The notes beneath the pieces were generated by a model. The model was not told where the DNA came from. It saw only the letters and a program-made list of their open reading frames with translations, and did not search any database. From Pseudomonas sp. JQ170C (lineage in GTDB: Bacteria > Pseudomonadota > Gammaproteobacteria > Pseudomonadales > Pseudomonadaceae), in assembly GCF_035581345.1 (NCBI RefSeq), contig NZ_CP141608.1, forward strand, positions 2,634,501-2,698,500: a stretch of 64,000 bases of DNA, given 5' to 3'. Made by a program: the position numbers and the translations under genes. The stretch's first letter is position 1. Each line of letters starts with the position of its first letter. Shown piece after piece: positions 37,150-46,367 of the stretch.

Positions 37150-38490
37150 CTACATCAGCGCAGGGAGCAGCGCGGCGACCATGCTGTTGAACGCGGCCGT
37201 GGTGTCCGCCGCCTGGCGCGAGGTGGCCGGGGCGGCGCTGGCGCTGGTGGCGCGTGGCGCCATGTCAGGTGCCGAAGACATCTTGACGATCACCAGCTCG
37301 CGCTTGGGGTTGATATAGATGCGTTGGCCAAAGCGTCCACTGGCTTCGATCGAGCCATCGCCATCGTTCTTCTGGTACCAGTAATCGCGGTAGGCGTAGC
37401 CGGCGCGGTCCTTGGCCTTGGGGCTGCGGGCAATCAAGGCCTGGTTGTCGTTGGGTTGCAGTGCCAGGTGTACGGCGTGCGCAAAGGGGGAACTGGCGGC
37501 GGGCTTGTGCAAGGCCAGGCGAATGGCTTCGGCAAAGCGCGCGGCATCGCGCAGGGTGCTGCTCATGCCGCCGCTGGCCATTTCGGTGCCCAGGGCATCG
37601 ACCTGGCTGTAGGCGTCGTCTTCGGCGAACTGCGACCAGATGCGCTCCGACACCAGGGTCGACCAGCTCTTGCCGGTGACCCGGCGAATGGCCCAGGCCA
37701 CTGCTTCGGGGGAGCCGTTCTGGTAGTACCAGACCGGGGTGGCACTGGCCTGTGCGGGCAGCGTTGCGGCCTGCAGAAAGCTGTAGATGTTGTCGGGCAT
37801 GTCCGGCTGACGCGGGACGATGCCGGCGGCGGCGAACAGGCCGATGTCGGGCGGCACCTTGGCCGGGTATACCGCTTCGACCTGCATGTCCAGGTTCTGC
37901 TGCAGCGTGGCTTCGCCGAACGGTGTACCGGCCAGCTCCGGCACATAGCTGGACAGCTTGGCGTCGGGGGACAGCTTGCCTTCGGCAATCAGGCCGGCGG
38001 CGAGCAGGCCGGTCACCGACTTGGTCATCGAGGCCCAGATATGGGCTTGTTCAGGCGCGAACGAGTCGAGGTAGCGCTCGTACACCACCTTGCCGCGGTG
38101 CAGGACGATAAAGCCATCGGTGAAGGTCGCACGCAGGTAGTCGGGCAGCGGCAGCGATTGTTCGCCGACGGTGAAGTGCAAGCGATCGAGTTCGACGCTG
38201 TCGCCCTGCGGCAGGGCCAATGGGCTGGGGGCGCGGCGGATACCGGTGGTGGGCGTGATCGCCCGGGCGTTGCGCAGGGCCCAGCGCAGGTTGGGCATCT
38301 CGAACGCGTTCTGTTTGGTGACGCGCTTGTCGGCGGCCGGGGGGAAGCCTTGCATCACACCCAGGCGGATCGGGTCACTGGTGTCGCTGGCGGCCAGGGC
38401 CTGGCTGCTGACAAGCCCCAGCAGCAGCGCGGGCAGCAGTCGCTTGCAAACAGTAATGACGGGTGCACGTTCAGCGGGGATGCGACTCAT
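37150..38490 (-). CDS. Secreted serine hydrolase, beta-lactamase fold (NylB / class C esterase-like)
   Basis: This 446-residue protein has a signal peptide (about VITVCKRLLPALLLGLVSSQ-ALA) and the penicillin-recognising fold with Ser154-x-x-Lys157 (SMTK). It has a tyrosine motif in WYYQNGSPE and the segment ASGRFGQRIYINPKRELVIVKM near the end. The layout is that of 6-aminohexanoate-dimer hydrolase and related esterases rather than true beta-lactamases. It may release an acid from an ester or amide in the periplasm for the acyl-CoA synthetase encoded divergently. AGGAG followed by AACAACA abuts the ATG. Confidence 0.88.
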   Translation of the reverse strand: MSRIPAERAPVITVCKRLLPALLLGLVSSQALAASDTSDPIRLGVMQGFPPAADKRVTKQNAFEMPNLRWALRNARAITPTTGIRRAPSPLALPQGDSVELDRLHFTVGEQSLPLPDYLRATFTDGFIVLHRGKVVYERYLDSFAPEQAHIWASMTKSVTGLLAAGLIAEGKLSPDAKLSSYVPELAGTPFGEATLQQNLDMQVEAVYPAKVPPDIGLFAAAGIVPRQPDMPDNIYSFLQAATLPAQASATPVWYYQNGSPEAVAWAIRRVTGKSWSTLVSERIWSQFAEDDAYSQVDALGTEMASGGMSSTLRDAARFAEAIRLALHKPAASSPFAHAVHLALQPNDNQALIARSPKAKDRAGYAYRDYWYQKNDGDGSIEASGRFGQRIYINPKRELVIVKMSSAPDMAPRATSASAAPATSRQAADTTAAFNSMVAALLPALM

Positions 38491-38497
38491 TGTTGTT
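38490..38497 (-). promoter_or_regulatory. Hfq/Crc-type motif AACAACAa overlapping the hydrolase start codon
   Basis: The motif is completed by the A of the ATG and lies between AGGAG and the start codon, so a bound Hfq/Crc complex would directly cover the initiation region. Confidence 0.5.
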
Positions 38498-38642
38498 ATC
38501 TCCTGGCGGTACTGCTTTGAGGGATGCGCCGTTCCCTTGGGGTGCAGCTCAATGGCGAGCTGACATTGAATTCAGTCTGGGATGTCGATATACCTGTTCG
38601 CAATGCGTTATCAGCTATAGATCCATAGCCAGGAGGAATGCC

Positions 38643-39554
38643 ATGGACTTGCGTGATCTGGAATACATCATTGCGGTTCAGCAATGTGGAACGGTGGGAA
38701 AGGGGGCGGAGCGACTGGGGATCACCCAGCCTTCATTGACCAAAGCAGTCCGTCGGGTCGAACGGCAACTGGGGGTGATGCTGTTCGAGCGGACGTCCAC
38801 GGGCATGCGCCTGACCCAGGCCGGGGAGCAGTTTTTGATCCGTGCCCGGCGTTTGAGCCGGGATTTCGACGATGCCATGGCCGAGATGCGCAGCATCCGC
38901 AGCGGCGAGCAGGGCGGGGTGCGCCTGGGCTATACGCCGTCGCTGCCCGATGCGCTGGTGGTCGCCAGTTGCCGTCGCTTGCTGCGCGAGCGTCCGGCAG
39001 CGCGCTTGCGCATGCGCCGGCGCCTGGCCAGTGAACTGCTGGAGCTGCTGCGCAACGGTGAGATCGACGTGGCCGTGATGCCGATTTCGGCCGATACCGA
39101 AGACTTCGATACCCAGCTGCTGTACGAAGATTGCCTGGCGGTGGTGGCCGATGCCGAGCACCCATTGGCGGCCCGGAAACACGTGCAGTTGAGCGACCTG
39201 CACGATCAACAGTGGTTGCTCCCCGAGGGCCATATCCGTATTCGCCAGGCGCTGGACAACGCCTTCATCAAGCAAGGCCTGGCGCCCCCGGCCCTGCGCA
39301 TCGAGGCCGACTTCAGCAGCGAAGCGTTGTTTGGGCTGATTGTCGGCACGCCGACGCTCACCCTGTCGCGCTGTGGCCGCATGACCCAAAGCGCGGGGCT
39401 TGTGCCCCTGAACCTGGAGCTGGGCGGCGTCGACTTGCGCCGACGCATCGGCCTGGTTACCCGCCCGGGTGGCTACCTGTCACCCGTGTGCAAACGCCTG
39501 GTCGAGCTGTTCCAGGACGAAGCCTGCGAGAGCAACCTTCAGGAGTGGCTGTAG
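38643..39554 (+). CDS. LysR-family regulator
   Basis: This 303-residue regulator has the winged helix (MDLRDLEYIIAVQQCGTVGKGAERL, recognition helix GITQPSLTKAVRRVERQLG) and a full effector domain. AGGAGGA lies 6 bp before the ATG at 38643; the frame upstream to 38463 belongs to the divergent promoter region. It is divergent from the NylB-like hydrolase gene by 152 bp and 109 bp ahead of the acyl-CoA synthetase gene, so it probably controls one or both sets. Confidence 0.9.
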   Translation: MDLRDLEYIIAVQQCGTVGKGAERLGITQPSLTKAVRRVERQLGVMLFERTSTGMRLTQAGEQFLIRARRLSRDFDDAMAEMRSIRSGEQGGVRLGYTPSLPDALVVASCRRLLRERPAARLRMRRRLASELLELLRNGEIDVAVMPISADTEDFDTQLLYEDCLAVVADAEHPLAARKHVQLSDLHDQQWLLPEGHIRIRQALDNAFIKQGLAPPALRIEADFSSEALFGLIVGTPTLTLSRCGRMTQSAGLVPLNLELGGVDLRRRIGLVTRPGGYLSPVCKRLVELFQDEACESNLQEWL

Positions 39555-39663
39555 GCGTGAGCCATCCCATTTTGTTATAGGGGGGCGTGCAAGAGTTGTA
39601 TTGGCGGGCTTTTTTTCTCCACTTGTAAGATCGGCGCACCCCGTTCTACTTCGGAGAATAAAA

Positions 39664-41211
39664 GTGAACCTCGGAAAGATACTGAGCCGAAGTGCGCGTT
39701 ACTGGCCGCATAACGAGGCGGTTGTCGACAGCCGCCAGCGCCTGACGTACGCGCAGCTCGAAGCCCGCACCAACCGCCTGGCCTCGGGCTTGCTGAAACT
39801 GGGCCTGGCGCCCGGCGCCCATGTGGCGATCCTGGCGATGAACCGCGTCGAGCTGGTCGAGGCGGAGGTGGCGTTCTACAAGGCGGCGATGGTCAAGGTG
39901 CCGATCAATGCACGCCTGTCGCCAGAAGAAATCGTTCGCGTGCTCAACGATTCGCGCAGTGAGGCGGTGATCACCGGCAGTGCGCCGGCCCAGGCCCTGG
40001 CGGCCAACCGCAAGGCGCTGCCGCACCTGAAATGGATCATCGTGCTGGCTGATGAAGGCGGTGACATTCCTTACCGCGAAGTGCTCGACCTTGGCGATGA
40101 GCGCACCTTCAACAGCGATCCCGACGACGATGACCTGGCGGTGCTGCACTACACCTCGGGCAGCTCCGGGGTGCTCAAGGCGGCGATGCTGAGCTTCGGC
40201 AACCGCAAGGCCCTGGTGCGCAAGAGTCTCGCCAGCCCGGTGCGTGGCGCCGGCCCCGACGATGTCATGGCCCACGTCGGCCCCATTACCCATGCCAGCG
40301 GCATGCAGATCATGCCGCTGCTGGCGGTGGGAGCCTGCAATCTGTTGATCGAACGCTACGACGATGAATTGCTGCTGCGCACCATCGAGCAGGAGCGGGT
40401 GACGCGCTTGTTCCTGGTGCCGGCGATGGTCAATCGCCTGGTCAATGTCGAGGGCGTGGAACGCTTCGACCTGAGCAGCCTGCGCCTGGTCATGTACGGC
40501 GCCGCCCCCATGGCTCCGGCGCTGGTGGAGCGTGCCATCGACGTCTTCGGGCCGATCCTGGCCCAGGGCTATGGTGCCGGCGAAACCTGTTCACTGGTGA
40601 CCGTGCTGACCGAGCAGGATCACCTGGTCAGCGGCGGCGATACGCGTTTGTTGTCGTCTTGCGGGCGCTGCTATTTCGAGACGGACCTGCGGGTGGTCAA
40701 CGAGGCGTTCGAGGACATCCAGCCCGGCGAAATCGGCGAGATCGTGGTCAAGGGCGACGACATCATGAAGGGCTACTGGCAAGCGCCGGAGCTGACCGCC
40801 GAAGTGATGAAGGACGGCTACTACCTCACCGGCGACCTGGCCACGGTCGATGCGCTGGGCTACGTGTTCATCGTCGATCGCAAGAAGGAAATGATCATTT
40901 CCGGCGGCTTCAACATCTATCCCACCGAAGTCGAACAAGTGCTCTATCAGATGCAGGAGGTGTTCGAGGCCGCCGTGGTTGGCGTGCCGGACGAGCAGTG
41001 GGGCGAGGCGGTGAAAGCGGTGGTGGTACTCAAGCCGGGCGCCCGTCTTGATGAGGCCCAGGTCATGGCCTATTGCGCCGAGCACCTGGCCGGTTTCAAG
41101 AAGCCGCGCAGCGTCGACTTCATCGATGAACTGCCAAAAAACCCCAATGGTAAGGTCGTGCGCCGCATGGTTCGCGATGGTTACTGGAAAAACAGTCAGC
41201 GCAAGATCTGA
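39664..41211 (+). CDS. AMP-forming acyl-CoA synthetase
   Basis: This 515-residue adenylate-forming enzyme has the P-loop-like LHYTSGSSGVLKAAM near residue 160, the YGAAPM and QGYGAGE motifs, the hinge YFLTGD-like segment YYLTGDLATVD, and the C-terminal lysine in KNPNGKVVRR. It should activate a carboxylic acid to its CoA thioester. The conserved domain begins at the GTG 39664 (VNLGKILSRSARYWP) with CGGAGAA upstream. The reading frame continues upstream into the LysR gene without a ribosome site. An acyl-CoA dehydrogenase gene follows after 20 bp, so the pair would turn an imported acid into an enoyl-CoA. Confidence 0.92.
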   Translation: MNLGKILSRSARYWPHNEAVVDSRQRLTYAQLEARTNRLASGLLKLGLAPGAHVAILAMNRVELVEAEVAFYKAAMVKVPINARLSPEEIVRVLNDSRSEAVITGSAPAQALAANRKALPHLKWIIVLADEGGDIPYREVLDLGDERTFNSDPDDDDLAVLHYTSGSSGVLKAAMLSFGNRKALVRKSLASPVRGAGPDDVMAHVGPITHASGMQIMPLLAVGACNLLIERYDDELLLRTIEQERVTRLFLVPAMVNRLVNVEGVERFDLSSLRLVMYGAAPMAPALVERAIDVFGPILAQGYGAGETCSLVTVLTEQDHLVSGGDTRLLSSCGRCYFETDLRVVNEAFEDIQPGEIGEIVVKGDDIMKGYWQAPELTAEVMKDGYYLTGDLATVDALGYVFIVDRKKEMIISGGFNIYPTEVEQVLYQMQEVFEAAVVGVPDEQWGEAVKAVVVLKPGARLDEAQVMAYCAEHLAGFKKPRSVDFIDELPKNPNGKVVRRMVRDGYWKNSQRKI

Positions 41212-41231
41212 CGCGCAGGAGCAGAACCGAA

Positions 41232-42395
41232 ATGATTGAGCCAAGCGAAAAAGCCAAACGCGTCATCGCCCAACTGCAAGCCTTTATCCGCGATGAAATC
41301 ATCCCGCTGGAAAAGAAAGAGCAGCTGCAATGGGGGGAAGCGCACCCCAGGGCGATTCTTGCCGATGTCTGGAAGCGCTCCTGTGAGTTGGGCTTCTACA
41401 ACGTCATGCTGCCGGAGAGTCTCGGGGGTGCGGGCCTGAGCGTGGTTGACCTGTGTGCGGTCAAGGAGGCGGCGATTCTGACCGGCTCGATGCTGGCGCC
41501 CCATGTGCTGGGCGAACTGAGCGGCCCGCCACGCATCGGCCACCTGTTCAAGGTGGCAAGCCCGGTGCAGGTGGAGAAGTTCCTGCAGCCGGTGTGCCGG
41601 GCCGAGAAGGCGGTGTGTTTTGCCTTGACCGAAGCCGAAGCCGGCTCCGATGCCAGCGCGATCAAAACCAGCGCACGGCTGGATGGCGACCACTATGTGC
41701 TCAATGGCGCCAAGCGCTACATCTCCGGTGCGCCTTATGCCGACTTTGCCGTGTTGCTGGCAGTGACCGGGCCGGGGCAGGGCGCCGCCGGTATCTCGGC
41801 GTTCTTCGTCGACCTCAAGGGCCCGGGTGTGCAGGTCGACTCGGACTACCAGGTGATGTCCGGCGGTGGCAGCCACGGCAATATCGAGCTCAAGGAGGTG
41901 CGTGTGCCGGTGGAGAACCGCATCGGTGACGAAGGTGCCGGCTTCAAGCTGGCCATGGGGCGCATCACCCTCAACCGGCTGCTGCATTGCCCGACCATGC
42001 TGGGCATGGCCGGCCTGGCCCTGAACCTGTCGATCGACTATGCCCGCACTCGCACCCAGTTCGGCAAGCCGATCGCGATGTTCCAGGCGGTCAACCACAT
42101 GATTGCCGACATGGCCACCGAACTGCTGGCGGCGCGCAGCATGATGTACGCCACCGCCGCGCTCAACGATGCCGGTGGCGACATCCGCACCCAGGCGCCG
42201 ATGTGCAAGCTGTACGCCTCGGAGGCGGCCTTCCGGATCGTCGACCGTGCCGTGCAGGTGCACGGAGGCGCCGGTCTGATTCGCGGTAATCCGGTGGAGT
42301 GGATGTTCCGTGCCACGCGGATGATGCGTATCCTGACCGGCACCAGCGAGATCCAGCGCAATACCATCGCCAAGGGCATTCTCATGCCTGGCTGA
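41232..42395 (+). CDS. Acyl-CoA dehydrogenase
   Basis: This 387-residue protein has the FAD segment ALTEAEAGSDASAIKT, RTQFGKPIAMFQAVNHMIADMA in the C-terminal domain, HGGAGLIRGNPVEW, and the GTSEIQRN turn. It is the fourth acyl-CoA dehydrogenase in the window. Its start lies 20 bp after the synthetase stop with GCAGGAGCAG upstream. A hairpin follows the gene, before an MFS gene. The substrate should be whatever acid the neighbouring synthetase activates. Confidence 0.92.
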   Translation: MIEPSEKAKRVIAQLQAFIRDEIIPLEKKEQLQWGEAHPRAILADVWKRSCELGFYNVMLPESLGGAGLSVVDLCAVKEAAILTGSMLAPHVLGELSGPPRIGHLFKVASPVQVEKFLQPVCRAEKAVCFALTEAEAGSDASAIKTSARLDGDHYVLNGAKRYISGAPYADFAVLLAVTGPGQGAAGISAFFVDLKGPGVQVDSDYQVMSGGGSHGNIELKEVRVPVENRIGDEGAGFKLAMGRITLNRLLHCPTMLGMAGLALNLSIDYARTRTQFGKPIAMFQAVNHMIADMATELLAARSMMYATAALNDAGGDIRTQAPMCKLYASEAAFRIVDRAVQVHGGAGLIRGNPVEWMFRATRMMRILTGTSEIQRNTIAKGILMPG

Positions 42396-42408
42396 GCCCC
42401 GGCTCCCG

Positions 42409-42429
42409 CGCCCGCCTTCATGGCGGGCG
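42409..42429 (+). terminator. Hairpin followed by CTTCTTTCT after the acyl-CoA dehydrogenase
   Basis: CGCCCGCC (42409-42416) pairs with GGCGGGCG (42422-42429) over a 5-base loop, followed by a pyrimidine-rich run. It separates the dehydrogenase from the MFS gene and may be partial. Confidence 0.65.
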
Positions 42430-42441
42430 ACTTCTTTCTAT

Positions 42442-42449
42442 AACAATAA
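42442..42449 (+). promoter_or_regulatory. Hfq/Crc-type motif AACAATAA before the MFS gene
   Basis: A perfect AAnAAnAA match lies 13 bp before the ATG at 42463 and directly upstream of CAGAGG. Confidence 0.6.
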
Positions 42450-42462
42450 TCAGAGGTATCCC

Positions 42463-43779
42463 ATGCTCGGCATCGAAACTGGCTACCGCCCGAAAGCCGC
42501 CTGGACCATCGCGGTACTGTTGGCGGTGATGATGTTGGTGAACTTCCTCGACAAGGTGGTCATCGGCCTGGTCGCTGTGCCGATGATGGCGGAGCTGCAG
42601 CTCAGTCCTGCAGAGTTCGGCCTGATCGGCGGCGCGCTGCACTGGTTGTTCTCCCTCTCGGCGGTGCTGGGCGGCTTTCTCGCCAATCACAAGCCGACCC
42701 GCACCCTGTTGCTCGGCATGGGCCTGTTCTGGGCCCTGGTGCAACTGCCGATGCTGTTTGCCACCTCGTTGTGGACCATCGTCGCCTGCCGGGTGCTGCT
42801 GGGGATCGGCGAAGGTCCGGCCTCACCGGTGGCCACCCACGCCCTGTACAAGTGGTTCCCCGACAACAAGCGCAGCCTGCCGGTGGCCTTGCTGCATTCG
42901 GGCAGCGCCATGGGCTTGCTGGTGGCCGGCCTGCTGATCCCGTGGATGAGCGTGCATTACGGTTGGCGCAGCAACTTCGCCGTGCTCGCGGCCATCGGCC
43001 TGGTCTGGTGCGTCGCCTGGTACCGGCTGGGCAGGGAAGGGCAGTTGGACAATGTTGCCGCGGCCACGCCCGAAGCTGCCGTGGCGCAGGCGCGCATCCC
43101 GTACCGGCGCCTGCTCAGCGACCCGACCGTGATCGGCAACTACCTTGGCCACTTCGCCGCCAACTGGTCGCTGGCGTTGACCCTGACCTGGGTGCCGGCC
43201 TATCTGGAGAAGGGCCTGGGCATGGCCTCGCTGAATGCCGGGCGGATGTTCGTGGTGTTCGTGCTGGTGACCACGCCGTTGAGCCTGATCATGGCCTGGT
43301 GGTCGCAGCGCCTGTTGCGCCGGGGCCTGCCGTCGCGGCTGGCGCGTGGGGTGTTCGTCTCGGTGTGCCTGATCCTCAGTGGCATTCTCGCCGCCGCCCT
43401 GGTACTGCCGGGGTTGTCGCTGGCCGAACGCATCGCCTGTCTGACCTTGAGCGGCGGCCTGGCGCTGGTGATGTACTCGATTGGTCCGGCGATGCTTGCC
43501 GAAGTGGTGCCCAGCGGCCAGCGTGGCAGCATGCTTGCCATCGGTAATGCCTGCGGGTCATTGGCGGGGCTGGCGGCACCGGTGATCACCGGCTTTCTGG
43601 TGCAGAACGCCGAAGGAATCAACGCTGACGGCTATGCCCACGGCTTCATGGTCTGTGGCGCGGTGCTGGTCAGCGCCGGGCTGATCGGCCTGCTGACCAT
43701 GAACCCGCAGCGCTCGCGCAATCAGCTCAACACCCCGACGGCGGCGCCGCTCCCTCACTCCTCTTGCGGCTCCTGCTGA
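42463..43779 (+). CDS. MFS transporter, ACS/phthalate-permease type
   Basis: This 438-residue polytopic protein has about twelve helices. It contains MMLVNFLDKVVIGLVAVPMM in helix 1, GGFLANHKPTRTLLLGMGLF, and RVLLGIGEGPASPVATHALYKW in helix 4, fitting the ACS/organic-acid branch. It likely imports the acid activated by the synthetase encoded two genes upstream. Its last 25 bp overlap the end of the convergent LysR gene, a compact arrangement. Confidence 0.9.
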   Translation: MLGIETGYRPKAAWTIAVLLAVMMLVNFLDKVVIGLVAVPMMAELQLSPAEFGLIGGALHWLFSLSAVLGGFLANHKPTRTLLLGMGLFWALVQLPMLFATSLWTIVACRVLLGIGEGPASPVATHALYKWFPDNKRSLPVALLHSGSAMGLLVAGLLIPWMSVHYGWRSNFAVLAAIGLVWCVAWYRLGREGQLDNVAAATPEAAVAQARIPYRRLLSDPTVIGNYLGHFAANWSLALTLTWVPAYLEKGLGMASLNAGRMFVVFVLVTTPLSLIMAWWSQRLLRRGLPSRLARGVFVSVCLILSGILAAALVLPGLSLAERIACLTLSGGLALVMYSIGPAMLAEVVPSGQRGSMLAIGNACGSLAGLAAPVITGFLVQNAEGINADGYAHGFMVCGAVLVSAGLIGLLTMNPQRSRNQLNTPTAAPLPHSSCGSC

Positions 43780-44696
43780 CGCTCGATCAGTTCACCTTTC
43801 CAGCGCCCTGACTGCACCACTTCAATTAACAGGGCGCGTACCAGGTCGCGGATGCACGAGGCAGGAAAGCTCAGGGGCCTGTGGGTCGAGTAAGCGATCG
43901 ACAGGGTACGTCGTATGCTGGGTTCGACAATGCGCCGGGCCAGCTGGAGCGGGTTGTCCTCTACCGCTGGCCAGTTGCCGATGGTTGCCGCCAGCCCACT
44001 GCGTACCAGGCTGCTGACCCCTTGGGCGGTCTGTTGCTCGTACTGCACCTTGAGCTCCAGTCCGGCTTCAACGGCGGCTTGTTCCACGCGTCGGCGCAGG
44101 TGCGAACTGCTCCGTGGCGCCATCACCAGGGTCTGGCCCAAGGCCCGGGCCAGGGTGATGCTATCGTCGCTGCAGGCCGCGGCCTGCACACTCAGCCAGT
44201 ACAGTTCTTCGCTGAAGATCGGCTCGACATGCACATGCTCGAGCTCTTCGGCGTTGGGCACCAGGCCAAAATCCACCTTGCCCAGTTCGATGGCTTCGCC
44301 GCCTTCCTGGCTCAGTCCGTCGCGAACGGTCAGCTCGATGCCGGGAAATTTCTCGTTGGCGCGGGTGATGATCAGCGGCAGCAGCAAGGCCGACGCGGTG
44401 ACCGGAATGGCAATGGCGACCCGGCCTTTGGGGTTGCCCTTGGTCGACTCCAGCTCATCCTTGACCGAGTCGATGGTCTGCATCACCGAGCGGGCGATTT
44501 CGTACAGGCGCCGGCCGGCATCGGTGAGGTTGACGCCATCGTGAACGCGCTCAAGCAACTGAAGTTCGAGCTCGCTTTCCAGCAAGTTGATCTGCCGGCT
44601 GAGGGCCGGCTGGGCGATATAGGCACGACGCGCTGCCGACGAGAAACTCCCGGCTTCGGCAATGGCGATCAGATAACGCAGTTGTTTGAGTGTCAT
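43755..44696 (-). CDS. LysR-family regulator, Nac/Cbl-like opening
   Basis: This 313-residue regulator begins MTLKQLRYLIAIAEAGSFSS, with recognition helix YIAQPALSRQINLLESELE and an effector domain. The MTLKQLRYL...AQPALSRQ pattern resembles the Nac/Cbl subgroup, but it could be any catabolic LysR protein. The start at 44696 removes an unsupported 17-codon extension. The 3' end overlaps the MFS gene tail-to-tail by 25 bp. The DUF202 pair lies divergently, 180 bp away. Confidence 0.88.
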   Translation of the reverse strand: MTLKQLRYLIAIAEAGSFSSAARRAYIAQPALSRQINLLESELELQLLERVHDGVNLTDAGRRLYEIARSVMQTIDSVKDELESTKGNPKGRVAIAIPVTASALLLPLIITRANEKFPGIELTVRDGLSQEGGEAIELGKVDFGLVPNAEELEHVHVEPIFSEELYWLSVQAAACSDDSITLARALGQTLVMAPRSSSHLRRRVEQAAVEAGLELKVQYEQQTAQGVSSLVRSGLAATIGNWPAVEDNPLQLARRIVEPSIRRTLSIAYSTHRPLSFPASCIRDLVRALLIEVVQSGRWKGELIERQQEPQEE

Positions 44697-44876
44697 GGTG
44701 GAGTTCCGCGGCCATGCCGGCGTGATATAGCCCGTATTGAAAGACAATATTGGTGCATTGCCTGATGGCTCAATAGGATGGCGCCATCGCTTTCATATGA
44801 CCTGTTTATTGTCTTGGTTGCAACGCTAGCGTGTTGATTTTCAACGCCTTGCGCTGAAGTTTCGGGAGTTCTCCAT

Positions 44877-45257
44877 ATGCTGCCAAATACCGCTTCGGGT
44901 GCCTTCGGCCGGTTAATGCTGGGGCATGGGCAGGAGCCCGATCCACGCTTCACCCTGGCCAACGAGCGCACCTTTCTGGCGTGGATCCGCACGGCACTGG
45001 CCTTGCTCGCCAGCGGTATCGCGGTGGAGGCCTTCACCGTGGCGCTGTTCAGCGCGGACGTGAAACGGGTGCTGGTGCTCGGCCTGCTGGGGCTCAGCCT
45101 GATGGTGAGCCTGGGGGCCTTCTGGCGCTGGCTGAGTGTCGAGCGTGCGCTCAGGCAGCAGGCACCGCTCCCTGTTTCGCCGCTCATTCCGCTGCTTTCG
45201 GGGGGCTGCGCGGTGCTCGTCGGCGGGGTGATCGCCACGCTGTGGGGGCCGTGGTGA
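44877..45257 (+). CDS. DUF202 (YidH-type) inner-membrane protein
   Basis: This 126-residue protein has the DUF202 opening DPRFTLANERTFLAWIRTALALLASGIAVEAF and three hydrophobic helices, the last near the C-terminus. The function of DUF202 proteins is not established. GGGAG lies upstream of the ATG. It overlaps the next gene by 4 bp (GTGA), and the next gene is another DUF202 protein, as in E. coli yidH-yidG. Confidence 0.88.
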   Translation: MLPNTASGAFGRLMLGHGQEPDPRFTLANERTFLAWIRTALALLASGIAVEAFTVALFSADVKRVLVLGLLGLSLMVSLGAFWRWLSVERALRQQAPLPVSPLIPLLSGGCAVLVGGVIATLWGPW

Positions 45258-45565
45258 CGGATGCCGGCCTGCAGCCGGAGCGCACCACGCTGGCATGGAA
45301 GCGCACGCACATTTTGCTGGTGCTGGTGGCCTGCCTGGCCTTGCGTTGCCTGCAGCACCACCCGGTACTGAGCGTCGGCGTCATCATCCTGGCCGGGTTG
45401 CAGGCGCTGCTGATCGTGCTCGAGCAGGGTCGCTGCTATCGGCGGTCGCGCCTGGGCATGGCCGGGCAGGGCCCGACCTGCAACCCGGGGCCGCTGTTGA
45501 TGCTGTGCTTGAGCACTGCGCTGCTGGCGGTGCTGACGCTGATTGCCGTTTTGATGCACGCCTGA
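45254..45565 (+). CDS. DUF202 (YidG-type) inner-membrane protein
   Basis: This 103-residue protein starts with GTG inside the end of the previous gene and shows LQPERTTLAWKRTHILLVLVACLALRCL, then two further helices. It matches the second DUF202 protein of a yidH-yidG-like pair. Translational coupling suggests a heteromeric membrane complex. Function unknown. Repeat element copy 3 begins 24 bp after its stop. Confidence 0.85.
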   Translation: MTDAGLQPERTTLAWKRTHILLVLVACLALRCLQHHPVLSVGVIILAGLQALLIVLEQGRCYRRSRLGMAGQGPTCNPGPLLMLCLSTALLAVLTLIAVLMHA

Positions 45566-45626
45566 ACGTTCTTGGGCGGGCCTTTTCTCGGTTCTTCGTG
45601 GATTGTCGGGGAAGTTTGGCTTGGAT

Positions 45627-45667
45627 GGTGACGGTGACGGTGACGGTGACGGTGATGGTGACGGTGA
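45627..45667. repeat. GGTGAC hexamer array, 6 units (one GGTGAT)
   Basis: The array sits inside the left end of repeat element copy 3 at the place of the GGT tract of copy 1. One unit carries a C-to-T change, and a partial unit follows. Confidence 0.95.
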
Positions 45668-46351
45668 ACTTATCCATTTTGGAGGGTGACGCCACTGGCC
45701 CCTTCCGCCCTTACGGCGGGTTCCTTTGGCAAACGCCCCAAAGGAACACAAAGGTCTCGCCCCACCAGGGGCCCTACGCTCCGCTCCGGGTCCCCTCTCT
45801 CCGGTGTCGCTACGGGGTATCGCGGCCTACGAGTTGCAAGCAACTCTACGTCTCGCGACTTCGGCTATCGCCGAAGGTGCTCCGCACTCACCCCTCCACG
45901 ACACCTCCGTTCGGCCCTTCTGGTTAACGGGGCAGGTAGATCAAAAGCAAAAGAGCAAAAGCAAAAGAGCAAAAGCAAAAGAGCAAAAGCAAAAGAGCGG
46001 TGCTTACTGACTCACCATGGTCCAAAAGCAAGAGCGCAGCGAATTGTGCTCTTGATCTTGATCCACCGGCCCCGTTAACCAGAAGGGCCGAACGGAGGTG
46101 TCGTGGAGGGGCTAGCGCGAAGCGCCTTCGGCCGTGGCCGAAGTTGCGAAGCGTAGAGTTGCTTGCAAATCGTAGCTCGCAATGCCCCGTAGCGACGCCG
46201 TAGTGAGGGGACCCGGAGCGAAGCGTAGGGCCCCTGGTGGGGCGAGAATTTTTTGCTTACTTTTTTTTCGACTGAAAAAAAGTAAGGCGCCGTAAGGGCG
46301 CAAAGGTGACTCGGCGCCGCCTTGGCAAATGGATAAACCCACAGCACTCAA

Positions 46352-46367
46352 AGCCACAAAGCCACAA
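46352..46367. repeat. Two AGCCACAA octamers at the right end of element copy 3
   Basis: Only two units are present here, against four octamers plus ten heptamers in copy 1 and eight GTGGATTT units in copy 2, showing strong length variation at this position. Confidence 0.9.

Noticed and set aside
37150..38490. True class C beta-lactamase (antibiotic resistance)
   Set aside because: The SxxK serine is present, but the overall layout follows NylB-like esterases and there is no AmpR partner; resistance should not be inferred.
44823..44832. Palindrome ACGCTAGCGT before the DUF202 genes as an operator
   Set aside because: Ten bases with no spacer, a single copy and no similar site near the LysR gene; a chance match is likely.
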